DNA of 64,000 nt from Xanthomonas sp. Leaf148 (GCF_001423585.1 NZ_LMOP01000001.1:744001-808000); one strand, 5' to 3'. Shown: positions 45,875 through 55,707, numbered from the stretch's first letter. Numbers and translations: made by a program. Notes: a model not told the origin generated them from the letters alone.

Positions 45875-48295
45875 TCAACGCAAGACGCGAAACCGCACTT
45901 GCGTCCAGGCGCCGTCGCTGGCCATGGCGGTGAGCGTGTGCTCTCCCACGTCCGCAAAGTCGCGTTGAAATCCCTTCCGTCCGTTGGTCTGTGCAATCCA
46001 ACGACCGTCCAGCAGCCAGTCGATGCGCGCCTCGCTGCCCAGCGCACGCAACTGTAGGCGCACCGGGCGGGCGGTGTCGTTTGCGCGGGCCAACGTGGCG
46101 CGGTCGCTCAATCCATCGATGCGCAGCACGCCGCCGCCGGTCATGCGCCCGTCCGGTAGGCAGTCCGGTGCCAACGGCGGCAGCTGCGCGGCGGTGCGTT
46201 CTGCCGCGCTGAGCCAGGGCGATACCAGTGCCGGCCAGCGTGCCAATGCGTGTGGCGTGCGCGCATGTGGCTGCGTGCACTCCTGCGACAGGCGCTGGCC
46301 GCTGTGCGCGTCCACCTCGAACTGCAACCGCCCGCTTTGCCACAACCGCGCGTCGCGTTCGCCAAAGGTGGGCGGCAGCGCGCCATCCAGTGCGTAGGCC
46401 TCGGCACGGCGTGCGCACAGTGCCGGCGGCGTCTGCTCCAGCGCGCCGCCGAGCGGCCAACAAATCTCCCTGGCCTGCACCGTGGCCGGCATCGGCAGCG
46501 GCGCACTGTCGCCGGCGTTGCGCGGCAATGCATCGATGACTTCGAACATCAGCGGCAATGCGGTTACCGCACCGTATTGGCCGGGCAACGGTGTGCCATC
46601 CGGGCGGCCAACCCACACACCCACGGTATAGCGCCGCGTGCCGCCAATGGCCCAGGCATCGCGGTAGCCGTAACTGGTGCCGGTCTTCCAGGCCACCCCC
46701 GGGCGGGCGGCGGTATCGAAGGTGCCACTGCCATAGCCGGGGCGCGGATTGCTCTGCAAAATCTCGCGCACGATCCAGGCCGCGCCCGGCGACATCAACC
46801 GTCGATCGATCCGTGCATCGTCCGGCGTATAGCGCACGCGCCCGGCGATACCGCCACGATTGAGCGCCGCGAACGCACCGACCAATTCCTGCAATTGCGC
46901 ACCGGTGCCGCCCAGGATCAACGCCAGCGATGGCGTGCTGCCACGCGGGAAGTGCAGCGCAATGCCGGCATTGGACAGCCGTGCGGCAAAGCGTGCCGGG
47001 CCGATGCGATCGAGCAGGTCCACCGCCGGCACATTCAATGACAAGCGCAACGCAGTGGCGGCACTCACCGGCCCGTTGAAGGCGGCATCGAAGTTGCCGG
47101 GCCGGTAGTCGCCGAAGCTCTGCGGCGCATCCACCAGCAGACTTTCCGAATGGATCAAGCCATCGTCCAACGCCATACCGTACAAGAACGGTTTGAGCGT
47201 GGACCCGGGCGAGCGCCAGGCCTGCACCATGTCCACATGGCCGAGCCGCTTGCGATCGCCGAAGCTGGCCGAGCCGACATAGGCACGCGCTTCCATCGTG
47301 GCGTTGTCGATCACCAGCAGTGCGGCCGAGGTGCGTTCGGGCAATTGCGAAAAATACGTGGCTACGCGCTCTTCCAGGGTGCGCTGCAATTCCGCATCCA
47401 GCGTGGTGACGATGCGTGCAGCGCGCGGTTGCGCGCTATGCAACCGCTGCGCCAGCAGCGCGGCATGCAAGGGCGGTTTGAGCGCGCGCGTCACCACCGG
47501 TTCGATGCGGGCATCGTCGACCTGCGCGCGCGACCACACGCCCAGCTCCACCATGCGATCGAGCACCTTGTCGCGCGCACGTTGCGCCGCTTCCGGGTGG
47601 CGGTCCGGGCGCAGCCGGCTGGGCGATTGCGGCAACACCGCCAGCAACGCTGCTTCGGCCTGCGACAACGCGGTGGCCGGCTTGCCCAGGTACGCCCAAC
47701 TGGCCGCTTCCACGCCTTCGATGGTGCCGCCGTAGGGCGCGCGCTCCAGATACAGGGTGAGAATCTCGCGCTTGCTCAGATGCGCTTCCAGCTGCAGCGC
47801 GCGCAGCAACTGCTTGGCCTTGCCCCATGGCGTGCGCGTATGCGGGCCCAGAATGCGCGCCACCTGCATGGTCAAGGTCGAACCGCCGGAGACGATGCGT
47901 CCCTGCCCCAGCCACTGCCCGCCGGCACGCAACAAACCCCACGGGTTGACGCCGGGATGCCGCCAGAACCAGCGGTCTTCGTAGTTGAGCAAGGCCTGCA
48001 GATACAGCGGCGACACCGTGTCCGGGCTGGCCGGATAGCGCCACACGCCATTGCGATCGGCGAACGCGCGCAATGGCGTGCCGTCGCGCGCCACCACCAG
48101 GGTGGAGGTGTCGCGCGATTTGGGCAGCGGCAGCGGGAAGGCCAAGTCCAGCACCAGCAACGTGGCCAGCACCGCCGCCACGCTCAAGCGTAGCCACCGT
48201 CGCCAGTGGTGCCTGCGTGTGTGCGTCACTGCCTTGTGCTCGGCCACACTGTCCTGTGTCGTGGTGCTCATTGTGTTGGTGCGTCGATCATCCAT
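45875..48295 (-). CDS. pbpC: Penicillin-binding protein 1C
   Basis: 806 aa from the ATG at 48295, overlapping the histidine-kinase stop by 8 bases; the frame is open to 48571. Membrane anchor LRLSVAAVLATLLVLDLAFP; glycosyltransferase-51 domain (NYEDRWFWRHPGVNPWGLLR, GGSTLTMQVARILGP, LYLERAPYGGTIEGVEAASW); transpeptidase with SxxK in RSPGSTLKPFLYGMAL, SLN, and KTGTS; C-terminal PbpC domain. In E. coli pbpC sits beside the alpha-2-macroglobulin gene yfhM; here the A2M gene is 13 kb away and pbpC is the last gene of a sigma-54 two-component/ABC exporter cluster. Confidence 0.95.
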   Translation of the reverse strand: MDDRRTNTMSTTTQDSVAEHKAVTHTRRHHWRRWLRLSVAAVLATLLVLDLAFPLPLPKSRDTSTLVVARDGTPLRAFADRNGVWRYPASPDTVSPLYLQALLNYEDRWFWRHPGVNPWGLLRAGGQWLGQGRIVSGGSTLTMQVARILGPHTRTPWGKAKQLLRALQLEAHLSKREILTLYLERAPYGGTIEGVEAASWAYLGKPATALSQAEAALLAVLPQSPSRLRPDRHPEAAQRARDKVLDRMVELGVWSRAQVDDARIEPVVTRALKPPLHAALLAQRLHSAQPRAARIVTTLDAELQRTLEERVATYFSQLPERTSAALLVIDNATMEARAYVGSASFGDRKRLGHVDMVQAWRSPGSTLKPFLYGMALDDGLIHSESLLVDAPQSFGDYRPGNFDAAFNGPVSAATALRLSLNVPAVDLLDRIGPARFAARLSNAGIALHFPRGSTPSLALILGGTGAQLQELVGAFAALNRGGIAGRVRYTPDDARIDRRLMSPGAAWIVREILQSNPRPGYGSGTFDTAARPGVAWKTGTSYGYRDAWAIGGTRRYTVGVWVGRPDGTPLPGQYGAVTALPLMFEVIDALPRNAGDSAPLPMPATVQAREICWPLGGALEQTPPALCARRAEAYALDGALPPTFGERDARLWQSGRLQFEVDAHSGQRLSQECTQPHARTPHALARWPALVSPWLSAAERTAAQLPPLAPDCLPDGRMTGGGVLRIDGLSDRATLARANDTARPVRLQLRALGSEARIDWLLDGRWIAQTNGRKGFQRDFADVGEHTLTAMASDGAWTQVRFRVLR

Positions 48296-49601
48296 CGCGC
48301 AAAGCATGCAGTGGCACGCGAATTTCGGCCACTGTGCCAGGCGCGTCGGTGCGTGCGTGCAGGCGCAGACTGCCGCCTTGGGCCTCGATGATCTGCCGCG
48401 ACAGCACCAGCCCGATGCCGGAACCGCCAGGCTTGGTGGTGAAGAACGGCACAAACAGGTTGTCGCTGGGCGGGAGCCCGGCACCACCGTCGACGATCTC
48501 GATGCAGGCGTCGGTGTCGCCGCCGCGCGCGCGTAGCCAGACCTGTGCCTGCCCACCGGCCTCCAGCGCATTGCGCACCAGATTGATCAGCACCTGCTCC
48601 AGTTGATCCGCATCGGCCTGCACCTGCAGTGCAGGTGCGATATCGATACACAGGCGTGGGTCGTCGAGCAGATGCTGCACGCGCGCGCACAGGGGCTGCA
48701 GTGCAATCGGCATCACGCTGGGTGCAGGCAGGCGCGCCAGGCGTGCATAGCCGCCAAGAAAGCGCTGCAGTGCGGCGCTGCGCTGCTCGATCACCGCCAG
48801 CCCGCCGCGCAGATCAGTGTGCAGCTCCGCATCCACCATCGCTGCCGGTGGCGGCACCATGCGCGCCAGGGTGTCGGCAATCGAGCCGATCGGCGCCAGC
48901 GAGTTGTTGATCTCATGGCTGAGCACACGCAGCAAGCGCCGGAATGCCTGCGCCTCTTCGTCGCGCAAGGCGCGCTCCATCGGCTGCAGCACCAATAGAT
49001 GACCGGCCTGGCTGCGGCTGCGCAAGGCCGCATGCCCTACCTGCCAGCGCCCCTGCTGGCCGGCGAATGTCTGCACGTGAATGCTTCCGGAGGGCACCGC
49101 GAACAAAGCCGACAGGCCAAGCGCCTCGGCAGAGCGCCCCAACAGCGTCTCGGCCGCGGCACCCAGCAAACGCTCGCCGGCCGGGTTCACCAGGCGCAGG
49201 CGCCAATCCTGCTCGAAGGCGAACACCGCACCGTCCAGCGCCGCCAATGTCTTGCTCAACAGTTGCAGGCTTTCGTGCACGTCGCGCTGCTCGTCCTGCA
49301 ACCGTTGCGCCAGCAAATTAAAGCGCGCAAACAGCATGGCATCGCTGCCGGCAACCGAGACGGCGCGTACGCTGTAGTCGCCCTCGCGCAATGCGTCCAG
49401 CAATCCGGCCAGGGTGCGCTGGCGGTGACCATCGCGGCGCTGACGCAGGCGCACCATCGCGGCCGTAAGCAGGACCACGCAGGCGAGCAACAGCACGGCC
49501 TCGGTGGCCGCCGGCGCTCCCACACACAGCACGACCGCCAGTGCGAGCAGCGCGGGCACGGCCACCCACCACGGTTGCCAGCGCAGGGGTTTACCCGACA
49601 T
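48288..49601 (-). CDS. Sensor histidine kinase, NtrY-like
   Basis: 437 aa from the ATG at 49601; a GTG at 49610 is also possible. Two membrane helices (VAVPALLALAVVLCV, AVLLLACVVLLTAAMV) with almost no periplasmic loop, then a HAMP-like stretch, PAS domain (LDGAVFAFEQDWRLRLVNPA), HisKA with phospho-His at about 229 (RVLSHEINNSLAPIGSIADT) and HATPase (LINLVRNALEAGG, DGGAGLPP, GGSGIGLVLSRQIIEAQGGS). With no periplasmic sensor it probably senses a membrane or cytoplasmic cue. Overlaps the regulator gene by 11 bases. Confidence 0.93.
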   Translation of the reverse strand: MSGKPLRWQPWWVAVPALLALAVVLCVGAPAATEAVLLLACVVLLTAAMVRLRQRRDGHRQRTLAGLLDALREGDYSVRAVSVAGSDAMLFARFNLLAQRLQDEQRDVHESLQLLSKTLAALDGAVFAFEQDWRLRLVNPAGERLLGAAAETLLGRSAEALGLSALFAVPSGSIHVQTFAGQQGRWQVGHAALRSRSQAGHLLVLQPMERALRDEEAQAFRRLLRVLSHEINNSLAPIGSIADTLARMVPPPAAMVDAELHTDLRGGLAVIEQRSAALQRFLGGYARLARLPAPSVMPIALQPLCARVQHLLDDPRLCIDIAPALQVQADADQLEQVLINLVRNALEAGGQAQVWLRARGGDTDACIEIVDGGAGLPPSDNLFVPFFTTKPGGSGIGLVLSRQIIEAQGGSLRLHARTDAPGTVAEIRVPLHALRDG

Positions 49602-50982
49602 CGTCGCCACGCAGTCCGTGCTTGCCGATGCGCCGATACAGGCTTTGCCGGGTGATGCCCAACTGCTCTGCGGCGCGCTGCAGGTTGCCCTGCTGGTCGG
49701 CCAGTGCGGTGCGCAGCAGCAGCGCCTCGGCCTGATCCAGGGTCATGCGTGCTGCGACTGTCGTTGTGTCATGGGGCGCGGTACGCATGCGCAGGTCCTG
49801 GGCACCGATGACGTTGCCATCGACCAGCAGCGCAGCGCGCTCCATCGCATGCGCCAGTTCGCGCACGTTGCCCGGCCATGCGTAGCCGAGCAACGCCTGC
49901 TCGGCATCGCGCGCCAGCGTGGGCAAGGCCCGCCGATAACGCGTGCACGCCGCAGCCAGGTAGTGCCTGGCGAGCGGCAAGATGTCGTCGTGGCGTTCGC
50001 GCAGGGGCGGCACGCGTAGCTGAAACGTATTGAGGCGATACAACAGATCCTGGCGGAAGCGCCCGGCGGCGACATCGGCCTCCAGATCGGCGTTGGTTGC
50101 CGCCACGATGCGCACGTCCACGCGCTGGGTGCGCGAGGCGCCGACCCGTTCGAACTCGCCGTCTTCGATCGCCCGCAACAGCTTGGCCTGTTGTTCCAGC
50201 GGCAGGTTGCCGATTTCGTCGAGGAACAACGTGCCGCCATCGGCCAGCTCGAAGCGGCCGCTGCGGTCCTGGCGCGCATCGGTAAACGCGCCACGCACAT
50301 GGCCGAACATCTCCGACTCGAACACGCTGGCGGCCAGCCCGCCGATATTGACCTTGATCAGGGGCTGCGCATGCCGTGCGGACCATTGATGCAGCAGCTC
50401 GGCCACCACACTCTTGCCGGTGCCGTTTTCGCCGAGCAACAGCACACCGACATCGCTCTTGGCGATGCGCGACAGATCGTCGAGCAGACGGCGCATCACC
50501 GGCGACTCGGCGATGAAGCCGCCGGCCGCCTCCTGCAGCCGCAACGCCTGTGCCTCGCTGAGGTGGCGCTCGCTGCGGCGGCTACGGTCCAGCGCGATGC
50601 GGCTCTCCAACACGCTCAATACGCGCGCGTTCTGCCAGGGCTTTTCGACAAAATCCACCGCGCCATGCTGCATGGCGTTGACCGCCAGCCCGACGCTGGC
50701 CCAGGCCGTCATCGCAATCACCGGCAACCCCGGCCACTGCGCGGCGATCTGCGCGATCAAGCCCAGCCCTTCTTCGCCCGAGGTGGTGTCGCGGCGGTAA
50801 TTCATGTCCACCAGCACCGCGGCAAAGGTGTCGCCACGCAGGCAACCTAACGCGACCTCCGGCGACTCCGCGCCGACCATGCCGTAGCCGGCGCTCTTGA
50901 GCAGTAGCCGCATCGCCTCGCGGACGTCGGGCTGGTCGTCGACCACCAGGATGCGGGCTGCGGGGGTTGAAGGAACCGTCAT
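49591..50982 (-). CDS. Sigma-54-dependent response regulator, NtrC family
   Basis: 463 aa. Receiver (ILVVDDQPDVREAMRLLLKS, phospho-Asp59 in AAVLVDMNYR, Lys in FVEKPW); AAA+ domain with Walker A LLGENGTGKSVVAELLHQW, the sigma-54-contact loop GAFTDA (RGAFTDARQDRSGRF), Walker B GGTLFLDEIGNLP, and arginine finger region; Fis-type helix-turn-helix at the C-terminus (NLQRAAEQLGITRQSLYRRI). Expected to activate a sigma-54 promoter when phosphorylated by the kinase encoded downstream. A candidate promoter and activator site lie upstream of the cluster at 55629-55644 and 55708-55725. Confidence 0.95.
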   Translation of the reverse strand: MTVPSTPAARILVVDDQPDVREAMRLLLKSAGYGMVGAESPEVALGCLRGDTFAAVLVDMNYRRDTTSGEEGLGLIAQIAAQWPGLPVIAMTAWASVGLAVNAMQHGAVDFVEKPWQNARVLSVLESRIALDRSRRSERHLSEAQALRLQEAAGGFIAESPVMRRLLDDLSRIAKSDVGVLLLGENGTGKSVVAELLHQWSARHAQPLIKVNIGGLAASVFESEMFGHVRGAFTDARQDRSGRFELADGGTLFLDEIGNLPLEQQAKLLRAIEDGEFERVGASRTQRVDVRIVAATNADLEADVAAGRFRQDLLYRLNTFQLRVPPLRERHDDILPLARHYLAAACTRYRRALPTLARDAEQALLGYAWPGNVRELAHAMERAALLVDGNVIGAQDLRMRTAPHDTTTVAARMTLDQAEALLLRTALADQQGNLQRAAEQLGITRQSLYRRIGKHGLRGDDVG

Positions 50983-51139
50983 GTGCAGAGTCTAGCGGCC
51001 ACGCGCCGGATCGCGGCGCCGTGCGAAGCGCACGCCCGGATCGCGCCTGCAGCGCCCACCAGCGCCCACGCTGCTGCATGCGTGCGCAACTGCATCGTGC
51101 ATGCGGCTTGCCCGCGGGTCGGTGGAGTGGTGCATGTCT

Positions 51140-53581
51140 TCATTCCAGTCGCAACGCCTGCATCGGCGACACGCACGCCGCGCGCCAGGCCGGGACCAAC
51201 GCGGCGAGCAGGCCGGCCAGGCTCAGTGCCAGCAGTACGCCACCAATGGCCAAGGGGTCGGCCACCCGCACATCGAACAAGAACCGTTGCAGCACGCGTG
51301 AAAGCGCCATGGCGATGCCCAAACCGATCGCCAGGCCAACACTCAGCTGCAGCGCCGCTTCGCGCAGCACCTGGCCCAGCAAGCGCGCGGACGAGGCGCC
51401 CATCGCGGCACGCACACCGAACTCATGCCGCCGCGCGGTCACCGCCACCGCCATCACCGCGTACAGGCCGACCACGGCAAGCAGTAACGCCAGCCCGGCA
51501 AACAACCCCACCAGCAACAAGTTGAGCTTCTGATCGCTGGTGGTGGTGGCGACCACGGTTTGCATGGACTCCAGCCCGGCGATGGGTTGCTGCGGGGCGA
51601 CCTCGGCAATGGCGCTGCGCAAGGCTCGCTCGTCCACACGCTGCGCCTGGGCACGCAATTGCACCGCATAGGTCAAGCCGCCGAAGCTGCGCAGGATCTG
51701 ATACATCGCATCGCTCATCTGCGCCAATGGCTGATAGACCATGGGGGGCGCAGGCTCGGCCGGCCCGGCCTGGCGGACGTCCCCGACCACCCCCACCACA
51801 CGCATGGGCACGCGCTTCCCGCTGCCGTCGTCTTCCAGCACGACCTGCTTGCCGATGGCGTCATTTCCCAGATAGCGCTGCGCAAACGACGCACTGACCA
51901 GGCAGACTTTTTCAGCGCCGGCGGTGTCGTTGCTGCCGATCGCGCGGCCGGCAAGCAGCGGGATCTGAAAGACTTCCATAAATCCCGGCGTGACCAGGCG
52001 GTATTGCGTATTGAACGACGGCGCCTGCGAGGTCGACACGCTCCAGCTCAGCTGCGTGGTGGTGGGTGGATTGGTGGAGACGCCTGCCAGCGCAATTCCC
52101 GGCTCGCGCTGCAAGCGTTCGACGATGCGGCGCGCCTGCTCCACCGCGTCGGCCGCCGTGGCGTAGCGCTGCTTGACCGGTGCCAGGGTAAAGATGGCTG
52201 CGGCCCTGCTCTCAAATCCCATCGGCACCTGTGAGAGTTGCTGCAGCGAGCGTGCAAACAAGGCCGCACCGACCAACAACACCACGGCAATCGCCACCTG
52301 CACCACCACCAACGCACGCGCCAAGCGCCCGGCCTGCAGGCTCCATCCGCCGCGCCCCCCGCCGACCAGTTCCAGCACCAGGTTGCGGTTGCGATTGCGC
52401 GCGACACCGAGCACGGCCGCGAGCACGGCAGTGCCGATCCCTGCCAGCAGCGCAAACAGCGCACTGCCGCCGGTGAGATGCGCACTGTCGCCGCGCAACC
52501 ACATCACCGGCACCCAGCTGCCCAACAGGCGCAGGCCGATCCACGCCAGCAGCACTCCGCCCAGGCTGCCGATCAGACCGATCAACACACCTTCGGCCAG
52601 TGCGGGCAGGCTCAGCCGACCCAGCGATGCACCGAGCGCCGCACGCACGGCGCTGTCGTGACTGCGGCCGAGTACGCGCAACGCCATCAGGCTGACCAGA
52701 TTCACCGCAGCAATCACCAGCACGCACCCCGCGGCGGCAAAAAACAACCACAGCGTGTTGCCGCTATTGGCGCCATACAGCGCGTTCTTCAGCGGCAACG
52801 CGTTGGCCGGATGCCGCTGAAGTTCCTGAAACCAGGTGTCGGTCATGCCGGGATTGGTGCGCAGTGCAGCCTCCAAAGCCGCTGCCACCTGCGCAGAGGC
52901 CTGCTCCGGACGCACGCCCGGCTTCAACCGCCCGACGATGATTTCGTTGGTGGAGAGATTGGTGGTGGCCAGGTCCGGCTGCATGGTCTGGATCAAATCG
53001 AACGGCTGGGCCCACGGAAACTGCGCCGGCAACACGCCGACCACGGGGACCGCCCGGCCTTCCACCTGCAACACGCGCCCCACCGCCGCCGGGTCGCCAC
53101 CAAAGTAGCGCTGCCAGAATGCGTAACTCAGGATCACCGCCGGCGGGCCACCGGGCTGATTTTCAGCATCGTCGAAGTTGCGCCCGGCCGCCATGCGGAC
53201 ACCCAGCGTCTGCAAAAAGCCGCGGTCTGCGCTGATCGATTGCACCACGTCGGCGCTATCGCCGCGGGCGATATTGATCGGCAACGGCCAGGCACGCAGC
53301 ATTCCGGTAGCCGACAGCCCCGGCAAGCTGCGCAGCGGTGCGTAATAGCCCGGCCCGGCCACGTTGCGCCCCTGCTCGGAGGGGCGCCCCAAGGTGACCA
53401 ATTGCTCGGCCTGCGGAAACGGCAACGGTGCCAGCAACGCCTGGTCCAGCAGCGCGAACACCGCAGTGGTGGTCGCCACGCCCAGCGCCAGGGTCAGGCT
53501 GGCCAGCAACAGGTAGCCGGGCCGGCGCAACAGGCCACGCCAGGATTGCCTGGCTTCGCGCCACAGCAGCGCATGCGCCAT
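51140..53581 (-). CDS. ABC transporter permease, FtsX-like (duplicated type)
   Basis: 813 aa from the ATG at 53581, which overlaps the ATPase stop (TGATG). A first membrane helix (YLLLASLTLALGVATTTAVF) and MacB-like periplasmic domain (DADVVQ-type region with GRNFDDAENQPGGPPAVILS) are followed by three helices, then a second periplasmic domain and three more helices ending ALAGLLAALVPAWRAACVSP. This double FtsX layout (ADOP/MacB-like) is common in exporters and mechanotransmission systems rather than importers. Partner of the ATPase and membrane-fusion protein upstream. Confidence 0.9.
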   Translation of the reverse strand: MAHALLWREARQSWRGLLRRPGYLLLASLTLALGVATTTAVFALLDQALLAPLPFPQAEQLVTLGRPSEQGRNVAGPGYYAPLRSLPGLSATGMLRAWPLPINIARGDSADVVQSISADRGFLQTLGVRMAAGRNFDDAENQPGGPPAVILSYAFWQRYFGGDPAAVGRVLQVEGRAVPVVGVLPAQFPWAQPFDLIQTMQPDLATTNLSTNEIIVGRLKPGVRPEQASAQVAAALEAALRTNPGMTDTWFQELQRHPANALPLKNALYGANSGNTLWLFFAAAGCVLVIAAVNLVSLMALRVLGRSHDSAVRAALGASLGRLSLPALAEGVLIGLIGSLGGVLLAWIGLRLLGSWVPVMWLRGDSAHLTGGSALFALLAGIGTAVLAAVLGVARNRNRNLVLELVGGGRGGWSLQAGRLARALVVVQVAIAVVLLVGAALFARSLQQLSQVPMGFESRAAAIFTLAPVKQRYATAADAVEQARRIVERLQREPGIALAGVSTNPPTTTQLSWSVSTSQAPSFNTQYRLVTPGFMEVFQIPLLAGRAIGSNDTAGAEKVCLVSASFAQRYLGNDAIGKQVVLEDDGSGKRVPMRVVGVVGDVRQAGPAEPAPPMVYQPLAQMSDAMYQILRSFGGLTYAVQLRAQAQRVDERALRSAIAEVAPQQPIAGLESMQTVVATTTSDQKLNLLLVGLFAGLALLLAVVGLYAVMAVAVTARRHEFGVRAAMGASSARLLGQVLREAALQLSVGLAIGLGIAMALSRVLQRFLFDVRVADPLAIGGVLLALSLAGLLAALVPAWRAACVSPMQALRLE

Positions 53582-54348
53582 CACGGCGATGGCTCCGTGA
53601 CCAACGTCGGCAAGACGCTGTCGTGTTCGTGGCGAATGCGTTCGAAGGTGTCTTCGTCGACGATGCGGCCGTCGAGCATGTGCACGATCCGCGAGGCCCG
53701 GCGCGCAAACGCGGGATCGTGCGTGACCATGCACAAGGTGGTGCCGGTGAGATTGAGCTGCTCCAGCAACTGCATGACGGACTCGCCGTTGCGCGTGTCG
53801 AGATTGCCGGTGGGCTCGTCGGCGAGCAGGATCGCCGGCTCGCCCACCAGCGCGCGCGCCACTGCCACGCGCTGCTGCTGGCCACCGGACAATTGGCCGG
53901 GATAGTGCCGCTGCCGGTGGTGCATGCCGACCAGTTCCAGCACCTCGCGCACCCGCTGGCGCAGGGCGGCGGCACTGACGCCATCGCGATAGGTCAGCGG
54001 CAAGGCGACGTTTTCTTCGACGGTGAGATCTGCGATGAGGTTGAAGGCCTGGAAGATGAAACCGATGTGGTCGTTGCGCACGCGGGCACGCGCGCGGGCA
54101 GTGAGATCGGCAACATTGCGGCCCTGCAGCAGGTAGTCGCCGTGGCTGGGCACATCCAGCAGACCCAGGATCGACAGCAGCGTGGATTTACCGCAGCCCG
54201 ACGGCCCGGTGATCGCAACAAAATCGCCCGGCGCGATATCCAGCGCGATCTCGGCAAGCGCGTGGGTTTCCACCTCATCGGTGTGAAACACCTTGCTCAA
54301 TCCCTGCAGGCGAATCAGCGGGGCGGAGGGGGTGACTGTGGGCTGCAT
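53581..54348 (-). CDS. ABC transporter ATP-binding protein, MacB/LolD type
   Basis: 255 aa. Walker A GPSGCGKSTLLSILG, Q-loop FIFQAFNLI, signature LSGGQQQRVAVARALV, Walker B ILLADEPTGNLD, H-loop MVTHDPAFARRASRIVHM. Classic LolD/MacB-type ATPase. Between the membrane-fusion protein gene (18-base gap) and the permease (1-base overlap). Confidence 0.95.
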   Translation of the reverse strand: MQPTVTPSAPLIRLQGLSKVFHTDEVETHALAEIALDIAPGDFVAITGPSGCGKSTLLSILGLLDVPSHGDYLLQGRNVADLTARARARVRNDHIGFIFQAFNLIADLTVEENVALPLTYRDGVSAAALRQRVREVLELVGMHHRQRHYPGQLSGGQQQRVAVARALVGEPAILLADEPTGNLDTRNGESVMQLLEQLNLTGTTLCMVTHDPAFARRASRIVHMLDGRIVDEDTFERIRHEHDSVLPTLVTEPSP

Positions 54349-54366
54349 GGAGCTCTCCTTGAAGGT

Positions 54367-55617
54367 CTAGCGTAGACGTAACCGTGGAAACGTTGCCCAC
54401 TGGCTGGTATCGGACAGGATGAGTTGGTCGCCGGGCCGGAGCCCGGCACGTATTTCGATACGGTCGCTGGAGACGGCGCCAAACCGCACCGGCACGCGGA
54501 TGGCGGCATCGCCTCCGGGCTGCACGACAAACAGGGCCGCCGATGAATCCGGCGCGGCCAGCGCAGGGCGCGCGACGCTGATGACATCGCGCAGCATGCC
54601 AAGACGGATACGGCCATCGACCGACAGGTCCGGCCGGGCGCCGGCAGGCAGCGGCTGCACGAAGCGTACGTCCACGCTAACGCTGCCGTTGCGCACTGCA
54701 GGGTCGATACGGACCACGCTGCCGGCGACCAGGCCGTTGCGGGTATCGACACTGACCGGCAGATCCAGCAACAGATCCTTGGCCAGCACTTCCGGCACCT
54801 GCAGCCGCGCCAGTAACTCATCCGGTCGCGCCACCCGGGCCAGCTTGGCACCTGCGGCCACCTGCTGGCCGGGCTCCACGTCGACCTGCTGCAGGATGCC
54901 CGCGATGCCGGCACGCACCTGCAGCGCAGCCAGTTGCTGACGCGCGATCGCCAGGCTGCTGACCACCTCGTCGCGGCGTGCCTGCGCGGCACGCAACTGG
55001 GCGGCCATGTTTTGCCGGAATGCGGCAACGCGCTGCTGTTCGATCTGCGCGCGGCCGCGCTGCTGCGCTTCGGTGATCTGGCTCTCGCGCAATTCGATTG
55101 CCGAAATGACACCCGCCGCATGTGCGCGCTCATAGGCCTGCGTCTTGATTTCGGCAATGCGCCAGTCAGAGTTGGCACGCGCTTGCAGCGCCTGTTGATC
55201 GAGCAGTTGCGAGGCCAATGCGGTGCGCGCAGCGGACACCTCTGCTTCGGCGCCGGCCAACGCCGCCGTGGCCTTTTCCTGGTTGGCCACCAGCTCGGGA
55301 TTTTGCAGACGCAGGATCACCGTCTCTGCTTCGACCCGGCTGCCGGCCTGCACCACCACCTGCTCCAACGTGGCCGGCGCACCAGCGGTGATCCAGCGCG
55401 TGTCGCGTGGGACCAACACACCGGTGGCGCGGATCTCGCGCAACATATCGCCGCGCTCGGCGGTGCCGATCCACACGCTGGCACGCTCCACGCGGGGGCT
55501 GGCGCGACCAAGGCCCACCGCGGCGATGATGGCGGCCAGCACCACGGCGCCACCAACGAGCACACCCACATGCAGGCGGCGCAGACGAAAACGACTGGGA
55601 GACTTGGCGATATCCAT
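54367..55617 (-). CDS. Periplasmic adaptor (membrane-fusion protein) of an ABC exporter, MacA-like
   Basis: 416 aa from the ATG at 55617 (MDIAKSPSRFRLRRLHVGVL); the frame is open to 55725. N-terminal membrane anchor (VGVLVGGAVVLAAIIAAVGL), lipoyl half-motif (APATLEQVVVQAGSRVEAET), long coiled-coil hairpin (about 105-225, Ala/Gln/Glu-rich), second lipoyl half (VRAGIAGILQQVDVEPGQQV), then beta-barrel and proximal domains. With the ATPase and FtsX permease forms a tripartite exporter that would need a TolC-like channel from elsewhere. The substrate is unknown. A sigma-54 promoter-like element abuts its start. Confidence 0.92.
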   Translation of the reverse strand: MDIAKSPSRFRLRRLHVGVLVGGAVVLAAIIAAVGLGRASPRVERASVWIGTAERGDMLREIRATGVLVPRDTRWITAGAPATLEQVVVQAGSRVEAETVILRLQNPELVANQEKATAALAGAEAEVSAARTALASQLLDQQALQARANSDWRIAEIKTQAYERAHAAGVISAIELRESQITEAQQRGRAQIEQQRVAAFRQNMAAQLRAAQARRDEVVSSLAIARQQLAALQVRAGIAGILQQVDVEPGQQVAAGAKLARVARPDELLARLQVPEVLAKDLLLDLPVSVDTRNGLVAGSVVRIDPAVRNGSVSVDVRFVQPLPAGARPDLSVDGRIRLGMLRDVISVARPALAAPDSSAALFVVQPGGDAAIRVPVRFGAVSSDRIEIRAGLRPGDQLILSDTSQWATFPRLRLR

Positions 55618-55628
55618 GCCAAGGTGAG

Positions 55629-55644
55629 AGCAGGACGCGTGCCA
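55629..55644 (-). promoter_or_regulatory. Candidate sigma-54 (RpoN) promoter of the exporter operon
   Basis: On the minus strand the bases read TGGCACGCGTCCTGCT, matching the -24/-12 consensus TGGCACN5TTGCW at 10 of 11 defined positions with exact spacing. The predicted start of transcription is at about 55618, essentially the ATG at 55617, implying a leaderless mRNA or a later translation start. The operon encodes its own sigma-54 activator. Confidence 0.75.
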
Positions 55645-55707
55645 TGTCCTAGCGGCCTGCAACCCCTTGATTTTCAATGTACTCGCCGATTCGAGGCGCG
55701 CATTGCG

